Positions 13,638 to 24,143 of a stretch of 64,000 nucleotides of DNA are shown piece by piece. The position numbers and the translations under genes are program-made. The notes beneath the pieces were generated by a model, which was not told where the DNA came from, ran no database searches, and saw only the letters and a list, made by a program, of their open reading frames with translations. The number at the start of each line of letters is the position of its first letter. The first letter of the stretch is position 1. The DNA comes from an uncultured Roseovarius sp. GTDB taxonomy: Bacteria > Pseudomonadota > Alphaproteobacteria > Rhodobacterales > Rhodobacteraceae. Location: positions 434,001 through 498,000 of the forward strand of contig CANMBU010000001.1 in the NCBI GenBank assembly GCA_947496175.1, in the 5' to 3' direction.

Positions 13638-16600
13638 TTACTCCGCCGCGATGTCCCCTTCTTCATCCTCCTCCACATCCAGGAGTTCCATGTTCAGGCC
13701 GAGGCCACGGACTTCTTTGACGAGAACGTTAAAGCTCTCTGGCACACCGGCCTCAAAGTTGTCCTCGCCCTTGACGATGCTTTCATAGACCTTGGTCCGA
13801 CCTGCCACGTCATCCGACTTGACGGTGAGCATTTCCTGAAGCGTGTAGGCCGCGCCATACGCCTCCAATGCCCAGACTTCCATCTCACCGAACCGCTGAC
13901 CACCGAACTGCGCTTTACCGCCCAGCGGCTGCTGGGTGACAAGGCTGTAAGGCCCGGTCGAGCGCGCGTGGATTTTGTCATCCACCAGGTGGTGCAGCTT
14001 GAGCAGGTATTTGACACCCACGGTCACGGGGCGGGCAAACTGCTCACCTGTGCGACCATCATAGAGGACTGATTGACCACTTTCGTCAAAGCCTGCACGC
14101 TGCAGCGCGTCGTTGACGTCAGCCTCTTTGGCACCATCAAACACCGGGGTGGCAATTGGAACACCACGCGTGACGTTACCCGCCGCCTCAATGAGCGATT
14201 CCTCGTCCATCTTGGCGATGCCTTCGTCATAGACATCGTCTCCATAGGCATGATGCATGGCCTCGCGTACCGGGGTCAGATCACCAGTCCGGCGATAATC
14301 TTGAAGCGCATCATCAATCTTGATGCCCAGACCGCGCGCGGCCCAGCCCATATGCGTCTCAAGGATCTGACCGACGTTCATCCGGGAAGGCACGCCAAGA
14401 GGGTTGAGGCAGAAATCAACCGGTGTCCCATCGGCAAGGAACGGCATGTCTTCCATCGGCACAACCTTGGAAATCACACCTTTGTTGCCGTGACGTCCGG
14501 CCATCTTGTCACCCGGCTGCAGCTTGCGCTTCACCGCGATGAAGACTTTGACCATCTTCATCACACCCGGAGGCAGATCATCGCCGCGACGCACTTTCTC
14601 GACCTTATCCTCAAAACGCGCATCCAGAGTACGCTTCTGCGCCTCATATTGCTCGTTCAAAGCCTCGACGATCTGTGCGTCTTTCTCATCCTTGAGCGCC
14701 AGCTGCCACCACTGACCCCGGCTCAGCGTTTCCAGCAGATCCTCGGTGATCTCCGAGTTCGCCTTGACACCTTTGGGGCCTTTGACGGCCACTTTGCCCA
14801 TGATGAGCGACTTCAGACGCGCATAGATGTTACGATCAAGGATCGCCAATTCGTCGTCCCGGTCACGCGCCAGACGTTCGACCTCTTCACGCTCGATCTG
14901 CAGCGCACGCTCGTCTTTCTCCACACCATGGCGGTTAAAGACACGCACTTCCACGACCGTACCATAGTCCCCCGGTTTCACCCGGAGCGAGGTATCACGC
15001 ACGTCGCTGGCTTTCTCGCCAAAGATGGCGCGCAGAAGTTTCTCTTCCGGCGTCATCGGGCTTTCGCCCTTGGGTGTGATCTTACCCACGAGGATATCGC
15101 CCGGCTCTACGTCAGCCCCGATATAGACAATGCCCGCCTCGTCAAGGTTGCGCAGGGCCTCCTCGCCGACATTGGGGATATCGCGGGTAATCTCTTCCGG
15201 TCCAAGCTTGGTATCACGTGCGGCGACCTCAAACTCCTCGATATGGATCGAAGTAAAGACGTCATCGCGTGCGATCCGTTCAGAGATCAGGATCGAGTCC
15301 TCAAAGTTATACCCGTTCCATGGCATAAACGCGACGAGCACGTTCTTACCCAGCGCCAGTTCACCCAGATCGGTTGACGGGCCATCGGCAATCACTTCGC
15401 CCTTGGTCACGGTGTCGCCCACCTTCACCAGCGGCTGCTGATTGATACAGGTGTTCTGGTTCGAGCGCTGGAATTTTCGCATGCGGTAGATGTCAACACC
15501 CGGATCACCGATCTCAAGGTCTTCTGTCGCCCGGATCACGATCCGCTGTGCATCAACCTGGTCAATCACGCCCGCCCGTTTGGCCAAGACCGACGCACCA
15601 GAGTCGCGCGCCACAACGCCCTCAATCCCGGTGCCCACCAGAGGCGCCTCGGAACGCAGCGTCGGCACGGCCTGCCGTTGCATGTTCGAGCCCATCAAGG
15701 CGCGGTTGGCGTCGTCATTTTCCAGGAACGGAATAAGCGAGGCCGCCACAGAGACCAACTGCTTGGGTGACACGTCAATAAGGTCCACATTCTCAACCGG
15801 AGCCAGCATGTATTCACCAGACTGACGGGTGTTGACCATCTCGTTGACGAACTTGCCCTTTTCATCAAGCGTCGCGTTGGCCTGCGCCACAGTGTGGCGC
15901 ATCTCTTCGGTGGCCGACATGTACGTGACATCGTCTGTCACCTGTCCACCTTCGACCTTGCGGTACGGCGTTTCAATGAAGCCGTACTTGTTTACCCGCG
16001 CAAATGTCGCAAGCGAGTTGATCAGACCAATATTCGGCCCTTCCGGCGTTTCAATCGGACACATCCGGCCATAATGCGTGGCGTGCACGTCGCGCACCTC
16101 AAAGCCGGCCCGTTCGCGGGTCAAACCGCCGGGCCCAAGCGCGGAGAGACGACGCTTGTGCGTCACTTCCGACAACGGGTTGGTTTGATCCATGAACTGC
16201 GACAGCTGCGAGGAGCCAAAGAACTCACGCACAGCCGCGGCAGCTGGTTTGGCGTTGATCAGATCTTGTGGCATGACCGTGTCGATCTCAACCGAGCTCA
16301 TCCGCTCTTTGATCGCACGTTCCATGCGCAGCAGACCCACACGATACTGGTTCTCCATCAGTTCACCGACAGAGCGCACACGACGGTTGCCGAGGTGGTC
16401 GATATCGTCCACATCGCCTTTGCCATCGCGCAGTTCCACAAGAGCTTTCACACAGGCCACGATGTCTTCACCGTCCAGCGTGCGCTGTGTGTCAGGCTTC
16501 TCAAGCGCAAGACGCATGTTCATTTTCACCCGGCCAACCGCTGACAGGTCATACCGCTCGCTATCAAAGAAGAGCGTGTCGAACAGCGCAGAGGCCGCTT

Positions 16601-17807
16601 CTTCGGTGGGTGGCTCACCCGGACGCATGACGCGGTAGATGTCCATGAGCGCCGTTGTGCGGTTCATGTTCTTGTCGTTGGCCATGGTGTTGCGCATGTA
16701 AGGCCCGACATTGATGTTATCGATGTCCAGCACCGGAATGTCGGTGATCCCGGCATCCAAAAGCTCCTGTACAGAGCCGCCAATGATCTCGCCGTCCTTG
16801 TCGCGCTCAAGCGTCAACTCATCCCCGGCCTCGACATAAATCGCGCCGGTTTCTTCATTGATGATGTCCTTGGCAACAAACTTGCCAACAATCTGCTCAA
16901 ACGGCACCAAAAGCTCGGTCACTTTCCCGTCGTCGATCAGTTGCTTGACCACACGCGGCGTGACTTTCTTACCTGCTTCGGCAATGACATCTCCGGACTT
17001 GGCATCGACCAGATCATGTGTCGGACGTGTACCCCTGACACGTTCCGGGAAGAATTTGGTGACCCAGCCAGTGACAGACTTGCCCTTTTTCTTAAGCTTG
17101 AAGTCAACCGTGTCATAATAGGCATCCATGATGCCTTCCTGATCGAGACCCAACGCATAAAGCAGGGTTGTCACAGGCAGCTTCCGGCGACGGTCGATGC
17201 GCGCAAAGACGATGTCTTTGGCGTCAAACTCAAAGTCTAGCCATGAGCCGCGATAGGGAATGATGCGGCAGGCAAAGAGCAACTTGCCCGAGGCATGTGT
17301 CTTGCCCTTGTCATGGTCAAAGAACACGCCCGGAGAGCGATGCATCTGGCTGACGATCACGCGCTCGGTGCCATTAACAACAAACGTCCCGTTGGGTGTC
17401 ATCAGGGGCATATCGCCCATGAACACGTCTTGTTCCTTGATGTCCTTGACCGACTTCGCACCGGTATCCTCATCGACATCAAACACAATCAGCCGCAGCG
17501 TCACCTTAAGCGGTGCGCTGTAGGTCATGTCGCGTTGCATACACTCTTCGACATCGTATTTCGGCTTTTCCAGATCGTAGTTCACGAATTCCAGCACAGC
17601 TGTTTCGTTGAAATCCTTGATCGGAAAGACCGACTGGAACACGCCCTTGATCCCCTCACCATCGGCGGGGATCTCCTGGTCACCGGATTTCAGGAACAGG
17701 TCATAGCTTGATTTCTGCACCTCAATGAGGTTCGGCATTTCCAGCACTTCGCGGATTTTGCCGTAGTATTTACGAAGACGTTTTTGGCCAAGGAAGCTCT
17801 GCGTCAT
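13638..17807 (-). CDS. rpoB: RNA polymerase subunit beta
   Basis: Beta subunit, 1389 residues, start [18 protein letters not shown] with AAAGGTGA upstream. The rifampicin-binding cluster I reads [20 protein letters not shown], then [12 protein letters not shown], with the usual sensitive-type residues. In cluster II the sequence is [18 protein letters not shown], where E. coli has Pro564 in HPTHYGR; see findings. The C terminus [20 protein letters not shown] is canonical. It lies downstream of rplL across a 300-base spacer full of hairpins and is followed by rpoC. Confidence 0.98.
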   Translation of the reverse strand: MTQSFLGQKRLRKYYGKIREVLEMPNLIEVQKSSYDLFLKSGDQEIPADGEGIKGVFQSVFPIKDFNETAVLEFVNYDLEKPKYDVEECMQRDMTYSAPLKVTLRLIVFDVDEDTGAKSVKDIKEQDVFMGDMPLMTPNGTFVVNGTERVIVSQMHRSPGVFFDHDKGKTHASGKLLFACRIIPYRGSWLDFEFDAKDIVFARIDRRRKLPVTTLLYALGLDQEGIMDAYYDTVDFKLKKKGKSVTGWVTKFFPERVRGTRPTHDLVDAKSGDVIAEAGKKVTPRVVKQLIDDGKVTELLVPFEQIVGKFVAKDIINEETGAIYVEAGDELTLERDKDGEIIGGSVQELLDAGITDIPVLDIDNINVGPYMRNTMANDKNMNRTTALMDIYRVMRPGEPPTEEAASALFDTLFFDSERYDLSAVGRVKMNMRLALEKPDTQRTLDGEDIVACVKALVELRDGKGDVDDIDHLGNRRVRSVGELMENQYRVGLLRMERAIKERMSSVEIDTVMPQDLINAKPAAAAVREFFGSSQLSQFMDQTNPLSEVTHKRRLSALGPGGLTRERAGFEVRDVHATHYGRMCPIETPEGPNIGLINSLATFARVNKYGFIETPYRKVEGGQVTDDVTYMSATEEMRHTVAQANATLDEKGKFVNEMVNTRQSGEYMLAPVENVDLIDVSPKQLVSVAASLIPFLENDDANRALMGSNMQRQAVPTLRSEAPLVGTGIEGVVARDSGASVLAKRAGVIDQVDAQRIVIRATEDLEIGDPGVDIYRMRKFQRSNQNTCINQQPLVKVGDTVTKGEVIADGPSTDLGELALGKNVLVAFMPWNGYNFEDSILISERIARDDVFTSIHIEEFEVAARDTKLGPEEITRDIPNVGEEALRNLDEAGIVYIGADVEPGDILVGKITPKGESPMTPEEKLLRAIFGEKASDVRDTSLRVKPGDYGTVVEVRVFNRHGVEKDERALQIEREEVERLARDRDDELAILDRNIYARLKSLIMGKVAVKGPKGVKANSEITEDLLETLSRGQWWQLALKDEKDAQIVEALNEQYEAQKRTLDARFEDKVEKVRRGDDLPPGVMKMVKVFIAVKRKLQPGDKMAGRHGNKGVISKVVPMEDMPFLADGTPVDFCLNPLGVPSRMNVGQILETHMGWAARGLGIKIDDALQDYRRTGDLTPVREAMHHAYGDDVYDEGIAKMDEESLIEAAGNVTRGVPIATPVFDGAKEADVNDALQRAGFDESGQSVLYDGRTGEQFARPVTVGVKYLLKLHHLVDDKIHARSTGPYSLVTQQPLGGKAQFGGQRFGEMEVWALEAYGAAYTLQEMLTVKSDDVAGRTKVYESIVKGEDNFEAGVPESFNVLVKEVRGLGLNMELLDVEEDEEGDIAAE

Positions 17808-18111
17808 GTGACGGGTCACCTTTCATTTCTCACTGGTCATGCGCGCTGTCGGGGCCCAGCGGCACGTCCATCAGAGACAGCGAGTACGATCCATTCTTGG
17901 CCCCCATCCCACAAGGGGCCACCCGATCGTTGAACCTCGCCTGAGAAAAGCCCCGCACAACAGGGCCTCTCTGAGACAGGTTCGGCTGGACCCGTATTTT
18001 GCCGGGTCCAGCCTCGATTTTCTTGATCCACGTCCCGGACTTGATCCGGGGCTTCATCAGAATGACAAGAGATCCCGGGTCACACCCGGGATGATCCCGC
18101 CATTTGCGGGA
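17808..18111 (-). other. rplL-rpoB intercistronic region with stacked hairpins
   Basis: No gene in this 304-base spacer. On the minus strand, just after the rplL stop, three inverted repeats follow in series: GATCCCGC/GCGGGATC, ATCCCGGGT/ACCCGGGAT, then CCCGGA/TCCGGG in the context CCCCGGATCAAGTCCGGG. Further on, GGCCCC and GGGGCC flank a ten-base loop. None has a long U tract, so read-through with attenuation or RNase processing between rplL and rpoB is more likely than full termination. The CCGGATCAAGTCCGG type is a common palindromic intergenic element of alphaproteobacteria (recalled, not searched). Confidence 0.6.
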
Positions 18112-18498
18112 TCACTTGAGTTCGACCTCAGCGCCAGCTGCTTCCAGCTTGCCTTTGATGTCGTCTGCTTCGGCTTTGTCGACGCCTTCTTTGACAGCTT
18201 TGCCGCCGGCTTCAACAAGATCCTTGGCTTCTTTCAGACCAAGACCGGTGATCGCGCGCACCTCTTTGATGACGTTGATCTTCGACGCACCGGCCGATTT
18301 CAGGATCACGTCAAATTCGGTTTGCTCTTCACCGCCGCCTGCGCCACCGGAGTCACCGCCTGCTGCACCGGCAACCATCACAGCGCCACCAGCGGCGGGC
18401 TCGATGCCGTATTCGTCTTTCAGAATGGTTTTCAGTTCTTGTGCTTCGAGAAGCGTCAGACCAACGATCTCTTCAGCGAGTTTTTTCAGATCAGCCAT
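18112..18498 (-). CDS. rplL: 50S ribosomal protein L7/L12
   Basis: 128-residue stalk protein that recruits translation GTPases. It has the N-terminal dimerisation helices ([20 protein letters not shown]), a flexible Ala/Gly hinge of about residues 35-55, and the compact C-terminal domain with [20 protein letters not shown] and the acidic-basic end. Length and sequence are normal. It lies 77 bases downstream of rplJ. Confidence 0.98.
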   Translation of the reverse strand: MADLKKLAEEIVGLTLLEAQELKTILKDEYGIEPAAGGAVMVAGAAGGDSGGAGGGEEQTEFDVILKSAGASKINVIKEVRAITGLGLKEAKDLVEAGGKAVKEGVDKAEADDIKGKLEAAGAEVELK

Positions 18499-18575
18499 AT
18501 CTAGCTCTTTTCCGTTCTCTTAGATGTGTTCCAACGTCAGACTTGCAAGTCCACGTCAGACCTTTTCCAGTTCCG

Positions 18576-19094
18576 TTATGCCGCTTCTGCCTTTTCCTCG
18601 ACGGATGACAGAATGCTCGCGATGTTCGAAGCAGGTGCGCCAATGGCCCCGGCGATGTTCGAAGCAGGTGCGCCGATGCAGCCCACGATGGAGGCAATAA
18701 GCTCCTCGCGAGATGGCATTTTCGACACGTCTTCGACGCCTTTGCGGTCCAATGCGTTCTCACCCATAGCCCCGCCAAGAATTTCAAACTTCTTGTTATC
18801 CTTGGCGAACCCTTCGGCGACCTTGGCTGCTGCCACAGGGTCTTCCGAAAAGGTCAGAACAGTCATGCCCGACAGATAGTCAGCGATGCTGGCGCATGGC
18901 TTCCCATCAAGGGCAATCTTGGCGAGCCTGTTTTTGGCAACGCGTACGGATGCATCGGCCTCGCGGGCGCGGGCACGAAGATCCTGCATTTCGGTAACTG
19001 TAAGGCCTGCGTAGTGGGCTACCACGACGACGCCAGAGCTTTCGAAGATCTGGCCGAGTTCCTCGACCACTTTCTCTTTCTGGGCTCTATCCAC
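18576..19094 (-). CDS. rplJ: 50S ribosomal protein L10
   Basis: 172-residue stalk base protein that anchors L7/L12 dimers. The N-terminal rRNA-binding domain starts [17 protein letters not shown] from a GTG codon with GGAGTGA upstream. The C-terminal helix carries an exact tandem of IGAPASNIA, period 11 residues (33 bases, identical over 23 bases in DNA), in the part that binds L7/L12. I recall a similar doubled pattern in related bacteria, so it probably reflects repeated stalk-dimer binding sites rather than a recent accident. A structured leader precedes it. Confidence 0.97.
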   Translation of the reverse strand: MDRAQKEKVVEELGQIFESSGVVVVAHYAGLTVTEMQDLRARAREADASVRVAKNRLAKIALDGKPCASIADYLSGMTVLTFSEDPVAAAKVAEGFAKDNKKFEILGGAMGENALDRKGVEDVSKMPSREELIASIVGCIGAPASNIAGAIGAPASNIASILSSVEEKAEAA

Positions 19095-19124
19095 AGTTTC
19101 ACTCCAATTTTGGGGAAATTCCCC

Positions 19125-19182
19125 GGCTCAGTCTTACTGGGCCAAAAGACCCAGCCTTTGGGTCCGTTAAACGGGCTGAGCC
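19125..19182 (-). promoter_or_regulatory. probable L10 leader (autoregulatory mRNA structure)
   Basis: On the minus strand, upstream of rplJ, GGCTCAG pairs with CTGAGCC about 44 bases later. Inside, CTGGG pairs with CCCAG. Next to it, closer to the gene, lies the 13-base palindrome GGGGAAATTCCCC. This nested stem with internal loops is what is known for the L10 leader, where the L10-L7/L12 complex binds its own mRNA. The region is directly upstream of the L10 ribosome-binding site. Confidence 0.65.
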
Positions 19183-19723
19183 AGACACGAGGAACCACCT
19201 TAGGAGAGCCGCGCAAAAATCTGGTCTTTCCCGTCTCAGGCAGGAATTATGACCGGCATATCCCGACCACCCACCGTCTCGGACGAAACACAAATGGCCC
19301 GACGAATCGGACCACGTGTGCAACGCAGTAACTAGACCGCATCCACGCAAATGCCAAGCCCCTTTTAAACAAGGCTCAAAACTGGCCACAAAGAGCCGCT
19401 CAAACCAGGGTTTGAGGAGATTGGAATTGAGGGGCGCTGAGTATTGCGAAAGGTCTGCTGTGAGCCCGACTCAGCCATTGCTATTTTATGATGCGCGCGT
19501 TCGCAGCACGAAGAATGCTGCATGAGCTAGAAACTCAATTCCGCAGTGTGGCGGTAAGTCCGGCCACTCATCCGCCGCGCAATTAGATCGCCCTGTCAAA
19601 CGTAGTGGTCACGGACGGGGCCGGTGACGCTTACTCATGAGCGCTGGAAAGCAGGTGCAGCCTCAGCAGAGGCAAGTTGCGCAGGCTGTCACCTAACCGG
19701 CTATAGGGTTATGCAATCCCATG
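19183..19723. other. gene-free spacer between nitrile hydratase genes and the rplJ leader
   Basis: 541 bases in which I find no convincing gene; the short open frames lack ribosome-binding sites and recognisable protein character. The part nearest rplJ must hold its promoter. A small hairpin, CTCAAAC/GTTTGAG, lies at 19399-19416. No terminator with a U tract is evident for the nitrile hydratase operon, which runs toward rplJ on the same strand, so read-through into rplJ cannot be excluded. Confidence 0.5.
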
Positions 19724-20113
19724 TCACCCGTTTGCGAGGCCGTTCTTTGTCTGCATGTCGCGGATTCGCTGCGTTGACAGGCGAAGCTCGGCGATCATGT
19801 ACCCGAGGTCATGGTGATCAAGGTATCCGACGTCCTTAAGTGTCGCCTCCGCAGCTGCCAGCCAGCATTCGAAATACTGCCTTTCAACCAAAGAAGAGGA
19901 CTGCCCGCCCGCCAATGCATCCCCCGACATTTCCTCAAGAAACTTGGCGTGAAAGGTTTTCCACGGGAGATGCCCCCGTTTCACCAACGCCACGATCAGC
20001 GCAAAGACCCGCGCCTGCCATGGGGCGTCAAAGATCCGAGCCTGGGCTGATGTCCCTGGCAGGGTCCGCAAGGCTAGGTCGATTTCCTCACTGTGTTGAT
20101 CAATCGGATTCAA
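19724..20113 (-). CDS. nitrile hydratase accessory protein
   Basis: About 129 residues. The segment FDAPWQARVFALIVALVKRG then HLPW resembles the N-terminal domain of nitrile hydratase beta subunits. That is a known property of the small P14K/NhlE-type accessory proteins, which insert cobalt into the alpha subunit by subunit exchange. The end contains QRIRDMQTKNG. It lies directly after the beta gene in the alpha-beta-accessory order known for cobalt-type enzymes. The start is uncertain: I chose a TTG that overlaps the beta gene by 14 bases, because no ATG occurs in frame near the junction. A longer reading to 20332 lies antiparallel to nothing useful and is mostly the beta gene in another frame. 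Confidence 0.8.
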   Translation of the reverse strand: MNPIDQHSEEIDLALRTLPGTSAQARIFDAPWQARVFALIVALVKRGHLPWKTFHAKFLEEMSGDALAGGQSSSLVERQYFECWLAAAEATLKDVGYLDHHDLGYMIAELRLSTQRIRDMQTKNGLANG

Positions 20114-20762
20114 GATAAGGCTCCCACAGGTCAAGCAGCATGCTGTCCTGTTCGCACGCCTCCGCACCCCATAACGTCCGGGCCTCAAATTCGATCCGAT
20201 AGCAAAACTTCGGATCGGGCCCTGTTCCGGCGGCCACAGCATCGGCGAATTGAAAACGGCCCAAGTTTTGAACGACCCGTCCCTTACGCCCCCGTGCATA
20301 GCGTGGCACGCGGGTGTGGCCGTGCCCGGCATGTTCCTTCACGCGCACGACCTGACCCGGCGAGAAGGCCGGTCGCAGGCCATCGGCGGGGTATGTCATG
20401 GGCGCCCCTGCGCGCGTGGCCGACACCAGAGTATCCGCTGAGACAGGCGGATGCTTCTCAGCCGTGATTTGAAACGTCGGCTGCCCGGTTTTCAGTTCGT
20501 CTTCATCGACAAGTTCCGCCTGCAGCAACAGGGTCTCAACGGCGCGTGCCCATTTCTCGAAATAGTCGCATCGCAGATAGTCGTCGGGCGCGATCTGCTC
20601 AATTGCAAACCGATGCTCGTCCGCCGCGAACGGGACTGACCAGGCGAGGGTTTCAGCCAAAGCAAAGGCGCGCTTTTGCCACTCGTGATCAAAGACCGTG
20701 TCCTGCTCAGTGGGGATGCGGCCAAATCCGTGCATCCCGCCCATGTCGTGTATGCCGTCCAT
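20100..20762 (-). CDS. nitrile hydratase subunit beta
   Basis: 220 residues, starting MDGIHDMGGMHGFGRIP, the hallmark N terminus of nitrile hydratase beta subunits. The C-terminal SH3-like barrel includes GQVVRVKEHAGHGHTRVPRY, then ARGRKGRVVQNLGRFQFADA and RIEFEARTLWGAEA, all typical. It forms the active alpha-beta heterodimer that hydrates nitriles to amides in the cytoplasm. The chosen start lies five bases after the alpha stop; the frame stays open 135 bases upstream inside the alpha gene and that part should be ignored. Confidence 0.95.
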   Translation of the reverse strand: MDGIHDMGGMHGFGRIPTEQDTVFDHEWQKRAFALAETLAWSVPFAADEHRFAIEQIAPDDYLRCDYFEKWARAVETLLLQAELVDEDELKTGQPTFQITAEKHPPVSADTLVSATRAGAPMTYPADGLRPAFSPGQVVRVKEHAGHGHTRVPRYARGRKGRVVQNLGRFQFADAVAAGTGPDPKFCYRIEFEARTLWGAEACEQDSMLLDLWEPYLESD

Positions 20763-20767
20763 ATGCC

Positions 20768-21367
20768 TTATACCGCCGCTGTTCCGATCATGCCGTTTCG
20801 CGTCACCAGAGCCGCCAATTCGTCGCAAGACAGATCGTGCGTGCCTTCCGGACGCCTTGGCAACACGAAGTAGCGGATTTCGGCCGTACTGTCCCATACC
20901 TGCACATGTGTCTGCGCGGGCACGTCCAGACCAAATTCAGTCAGCACCGCACGCGGCTCGCGGATCACACGGGACCGGTAGGCCGCACTTTTGTACCAGG
21001 TGGGCGGTAGCCCCAGAACCGGCCAAGGATAGCACGAACACAGCGTGCACACGACGACGTTGTGAACCTCGTCGGTGTTCTCGACGACGTGGATATGCTC
21101 ACCCTGAAAGCCGCTGAACCCCATACTGTTGATCGCCGCCGTACCATCCTTCAGCAGCCAGGTCCGGAAATGCGTATCACTCCAGGCCTTTGCTACGACA
21201 GCCGCGCCATTTCTGGGGCCGGTTTCGCGTTCATAATACTCGACAATCGCATCCAGCGCTTCGGGGTCAACCAAACCCTTGGCGATCATCAGCTCTTCGA
21301 GCGCGCGAACGCGCAGGGCGATCCCCTGTTCAAGTGGATCATGGTCATGATCGTGATCGTGGGGCAT
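20768..21367 (-). CDS. nitrile hydratase subunit alpha, cobalt type
   Basis: 199 residues. The metal-binding claw is [10 protein letters not shown], with Cys107, Cys110, Ser111 and Cys112; the two outer ligands are the ones oxidised in the mature enzyme. A Thr in CTLCSC is the known mark of cobalt-type enzymes, whereas iron types have CSLCSC. The N terminus has a repeated His-Asp run (HDHDHDHD) that could hold metal. Expected reaction: nitrile plus water to amide. It follows potC by 18 bases on the same strand, so it belongs to the transporter operon. Thiocyanate hydrolase was considered and is less likely because that enzyme has three separate subunits. Confidence 0.95.
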   Translation of the reverse strand: MPHDHDHDHDPLEQGIALRVRALEELMIAKGLVDPEALDAIVEYYERETGPRNGAAVVAKAWSDTHFRTWLLKDGTAAINSMGFSGFQGEHIHVVENTDEVHNVVVCTLCSCYPWPVLGLPPTWYKSAAYRSRVIREPRAVLTEFGLDVPAQTHVQVWDSTAEIRYFVLPRRPEGTHDLSCDELAALVTRNGMIGTAAV

Positions 21368-21385
21368 AGCGGCGTGCCTTTGTCT

Positions 21386-22171
21386 TTAATCCATCGCACC
21401 CAGGATGCGACTGAGGTTAGAGAATTTCGCGATGAGAGAGAACACCGCAATGTTGATCAAAAGGAACAGCACCGCGATTGAGGCGATGACCGGCGTGTAG
21501 CCATAGCGCAGAGCATTGAAAATCTTGATCGGCAGCGTTTCCACCGTGAACCCGACAGTCATCAGCGCGATGATGTATTCGTTCAAGCTGAGCACGAAGC
21601 AGAACGCGAACCCGGCAAAAGCGAATGGTGCCGCGATGGGCAAAATGACCGTACGAAACACCGTTGCATTGTCGGCCCCCATGCTCTGGCTGGCCTCGAT
21701 CAGGGACCGATCAACGCTTTCCAATCCAAGCGAGATGGTCACGAGGGGGAGGGCCAGCAGAAAAATCGCATGGCCTATTATGACATTCAGCATCCAGCCA
21801 TGCATGCCCACACTGGAGAAGAACAAAAGGAAGGCCAACGCCAAGATCACCGGCGGCAGGATGAACGGGGCAATACCCAAGGCAAAGAGCGCCTTGGCGT
21901 AGCGAAGGCCGAAACGCCATGCACAATAGGCGATGGGCGTCGCGATCAGCACCGCCAGAGTTGCCGATGCAAAGGCGATAAAGAGCGAGTTCATTAAAGA
22001 AGAGAACCAGTCATTCGCCACGAAAATCTCGGCATACCAACGAAACGAAAATCCGCGCGGGGGAAAGGCGAGGAATCTCTTGGAGTTGAACGACACTGCA
22101 ATGATGATCACGATTGGCCCGATCAGGTAGAGCGCGAAGAGCGCAAGGTAGGCGCGACGGATGATCTTCAT
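21386..22171 (-). CDS. ABC transporter permease, PotC type
   Basis: 261 residues with six predicted membrane helices. The EAA loop is visible as LESVDRSLIEASQSMGADNA. It matches the second permease of spermidine/putrescine-type importers (PotC/PotI class). The start overlaps the potB stop by four bases (ATGA). Its partner permease, ATPase and binding protein precede it in the same operon, and the nitrile hydratase genes follow, so the imported solute is probably a substrate or precursor for those enzymes. Confidence 0.92.
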   Translation of the reverse strand: MKIIRRAYLALFALYLIGPIVIIIAVSFNSKRFLAFPPRGFSFRWYAEIFVANDWFSSLMNSLFIAFASATLAVLIATPIAYCAWRFGLRYAKALFALGIAPFILPPVILALAFLLFFSSVGMHGWMLNVIIGHAIFLLALPLVTISLGLESVDRSLIEASQSMGADNATVFRTVILPIAAPFAFAGFAFCFVLSLNEYIIALMTVGFTVETLPIKIFNALRYGYTPVIASIAVLFLLINIAVFSLIAKFSNLSRILGAMD

Positions 22172-23010
22172 GATTTGGCCCCTCCTGCATAGCGTGTGAC
22201 AAGGACGATGACACTGGCGCTGAGGACCAGCAGAACGACCGCGAGGGCTGAGGCAAAGGGCATGTTAAAGTTGAATATCGCCTGATCCGTGATCAGCACC
22301 GACAAGGTCCAGTGTTCGGGCCGGCCAAGCACTTGCGGCACGATAATGGCGCCAAGTGTCAGCACAAAAACCGTCACACCGCTTGATATGATGGCCGGGC
22401 GTGTCACCGGGATGACCACAGTGAAAAACGTGCGCAGCGGTGAGGCCCCCAATGTCCGCGAGGCCTCAAGCAGGCTTTTGTCCAGACGGCTGAGCGCAGG
22501 AAATAGCAGCAGCACAGAGAACGGCACCGCAAGATAGACCAACGCCGCCACCACCGCACCGGCCGAGGGCGACATGGAAAAGCTTTTCTCGGTGATCCCG
22601 ATCCAGGCAATGATGTTGCCAATACCCGAGGTGCGCGACAGCAGGATCTGCCAGCTGAAGGCAATCAGAACCTCTGAAAGCGAAAGCTGCGCCAGAATGT
22701 AAATCAACCAGCTCGTCTGAGTGCGCGGTCCAAAAGTGGTCAGAAGATAGGTGAAGGGGAACGCAATCAGTAAACTGATCAGGGCGATCAGGGCGCAAAG
22801 CCCGGCAGAAAACAAAGCCCGTTCAATGTAAAACCAGGTCAGAAAACGCTCAAAATGCTGAAGATCAAAGGCATATCTGTAATCGACATCCTCTGCAGGT
22901 GTGGACACGCTGGTCAACAGGATCATGACGAAGGGGATCGCGAAGAAGACGCCCACCATAACCGAAGACGGAACAAGGCTCAGATACCGCGAAAGCGGGG
23001 CGGTTTGCAT
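22168..23010 (-). CDS. ABC transporter permease, PotB type
   Basis: 280 residues with an N-terminal helix around SSVMVGVFFAIPFVMILL and five further helices. The EAA loop reads LSRLDKSLLEASRTLGASPL. First permease of the polyamine-type importer. It starts nine bases after the ATPase stop and overlaps the next permease, as expected for stoichiometric expression. Confidence 0.92.
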   Translation of the reverse strand: MQTAPLSRYLSLVPSSVMVGVFFAIPFVMILLTSVSTPAEDVDYRYAFDLQHFERFLTWFYIERALFSAGLCALIALISLLIAFPFTYLLTTFGPRTQTSWLIYILAQLSLSEVLIAFSWQILLSRTSGIGNIIAWIGITEKSFSMSPSAGAVVAALVYLAVPFSVLLLFPALSRLDKSLLEASRTLGASPLRTFFTVVIPVTRPAIISSGVTVFVLTLGAIIVPQVLGRPEHWTLSVLITDQAIFNFNMPFASALAVVLLVLSASVIVLVTRYAGGAKS

Positions 23011-23019
23011 GGCGACCCC

Positions 23020-24078
23020 CTATGCGGCCAGAACGTTGCAGGCCGCGGCGGGCATCTCGACATTGACCGCCTCGCCGACCTTCACGCCCGGCCAATCCTT
23101 TGGCGTCAGAACCGAGATAACCTCATTGCCGGCACAATCGACCAGTATTTCGATCGTGGCCCCGATATCACGCACAAACGTCACGGTGCCCGATATGGCA
23201 TTTGCAGGCGGCGCGTCCGTCACCGGGTGCACAAAAACTTCCTCAGGGCGGGTCATGAGCAAAACGTCCTCTCCGGATTGATGATCGCCCTTCACACCGC
23301 CAACCTTCAGTTCGGCACCGCCAACGCGCACTGTGTCGTTGCCCGCCATTTGTGCCGGTAACAGGTTGCTGGTGCCAATGAACCCGGCGACAAACTTATC
23401 GGCGGGCGTTTTGTAGATGTCCATCGGGCCGCCGGTCTGCAGCACTTTGGCCTTGCCCATGACCACGATTTGGTCGGCCATTGTCATGGCTTCGGTCTGA
23501 TCATGCGTCACAACCACAGTGGTGATCCCAAGCTCCAGTTGCAGTTTGCGCAGTTCAATCTGCATCGCTTCGCGCAGGTTAGCGTCCAGCGCTGACATCG
23601 GCTCGTCCAGCAAAAACACCTGGGGGTTAAGCGCAAGGGCACGGGCAATCGCAACCCTTTGGCGCTGTCCGCCCGAAAGCTGGGAAATCCGGCGATCCGC
23701 CACGCCTGGCAAATGCATCATATCCAGAAGCTCGGTCACCCGGTCCTCACACTCAGACCGCGAATGGCCCCGGATACGCATCGAGTAACTGATATTTTCC
23801 CCAACACTCAGATGCGGAAACAATGCGAAGGACTGAAAAACCATGCCGATATCGCGCTTGTGAACAGGCACACCGGTCAGGTCGCGCCCGTCAATGCTGA
23901 TCATGCCGCGGGTAGGCTCTTCCAACCCGGCAATCATCCGCAGCAAGGTGGTCTTGCCGCAGCCGGACGGGCCGAGAAAGCAGATCATCTCACCGGAGTT
24001 GAACGTCAGGTTGACATCTTCGACGGCAACGATGCTGCCGAATTTTTTCGTGACATCCTGGATAACCAGACCCGTCAT
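23020..24078 (-). CDS. ABC transporter ATP-binding protein, PotA type
   Basis: 352 residues. Walker A GPSGCGKTT, signature LSGGQRQRVAIARAL, Walker B QVFLLDEPMSALD and the switch His in VVTHDQTEAMTMAD are all intact. The C-terminal region (about residues 240-352) is a TOBE regulatory domain as in PotA/FbpC-type importers. The start was taken at MTGLVIQDVTKKFG with GGAGTGA upstream. It powers the PotB/PotC-type permeases encoded next. Confidence 0.93.
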   Translation of the reverse strand: MTGLVIQDVTKKFGSIVAVEDVNLTFNSGEMICFLGPSGCGKTTLLRMIAGLEEPTRGMISIDGRDLTGVPVHKRDIGMVFQSFALFPHLSVGENISYSMRIRGHSRSECEDRVTELLDMMHLPGVADRRISQLSGGQRQRVAIARALALNPQVFLLDEPMSALDANLREAMQIELRKLQLELGITTVVVTHDQTEAMTMADQIVVMGKAKVLQTGGPMDIYKTPADKFVAGFIGTSNLLPAQMAGNDTVRVGGAELKVGGVKGDHQSGEDVLLMTRPEEVFVHPVTDAPPANAISGTVTFVRDIGATIEILVDCAGNEVISVLTPKDWPGVKVGEAVNVEMPAAACNVLAA

Positions 24079-24143
24079 ACAATCACTCCCCGTCACAGGT
24101 CCGCCCCGCAAGCGAGGCAGACCGATTCACTTGGTATGGAAGA

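Noticed and set aside
18619..18674. 23-base tandem repeat in rplJ as a recent duplication
   Set aside because: It encodes the repeated IGAPASNIA of the L10 C-terminal helix, which I recall from related L10 proteins, so it is more likely a conserved feature.
20768..21367. Thiocyanate hydrolase gamma instead of nitrile hydratase alpha
   Set aside because: Only two structural subunits plus an accessory gene are present, in the alpha-beta-accessory order; thiocyanate hydrolase has three separate subunits.
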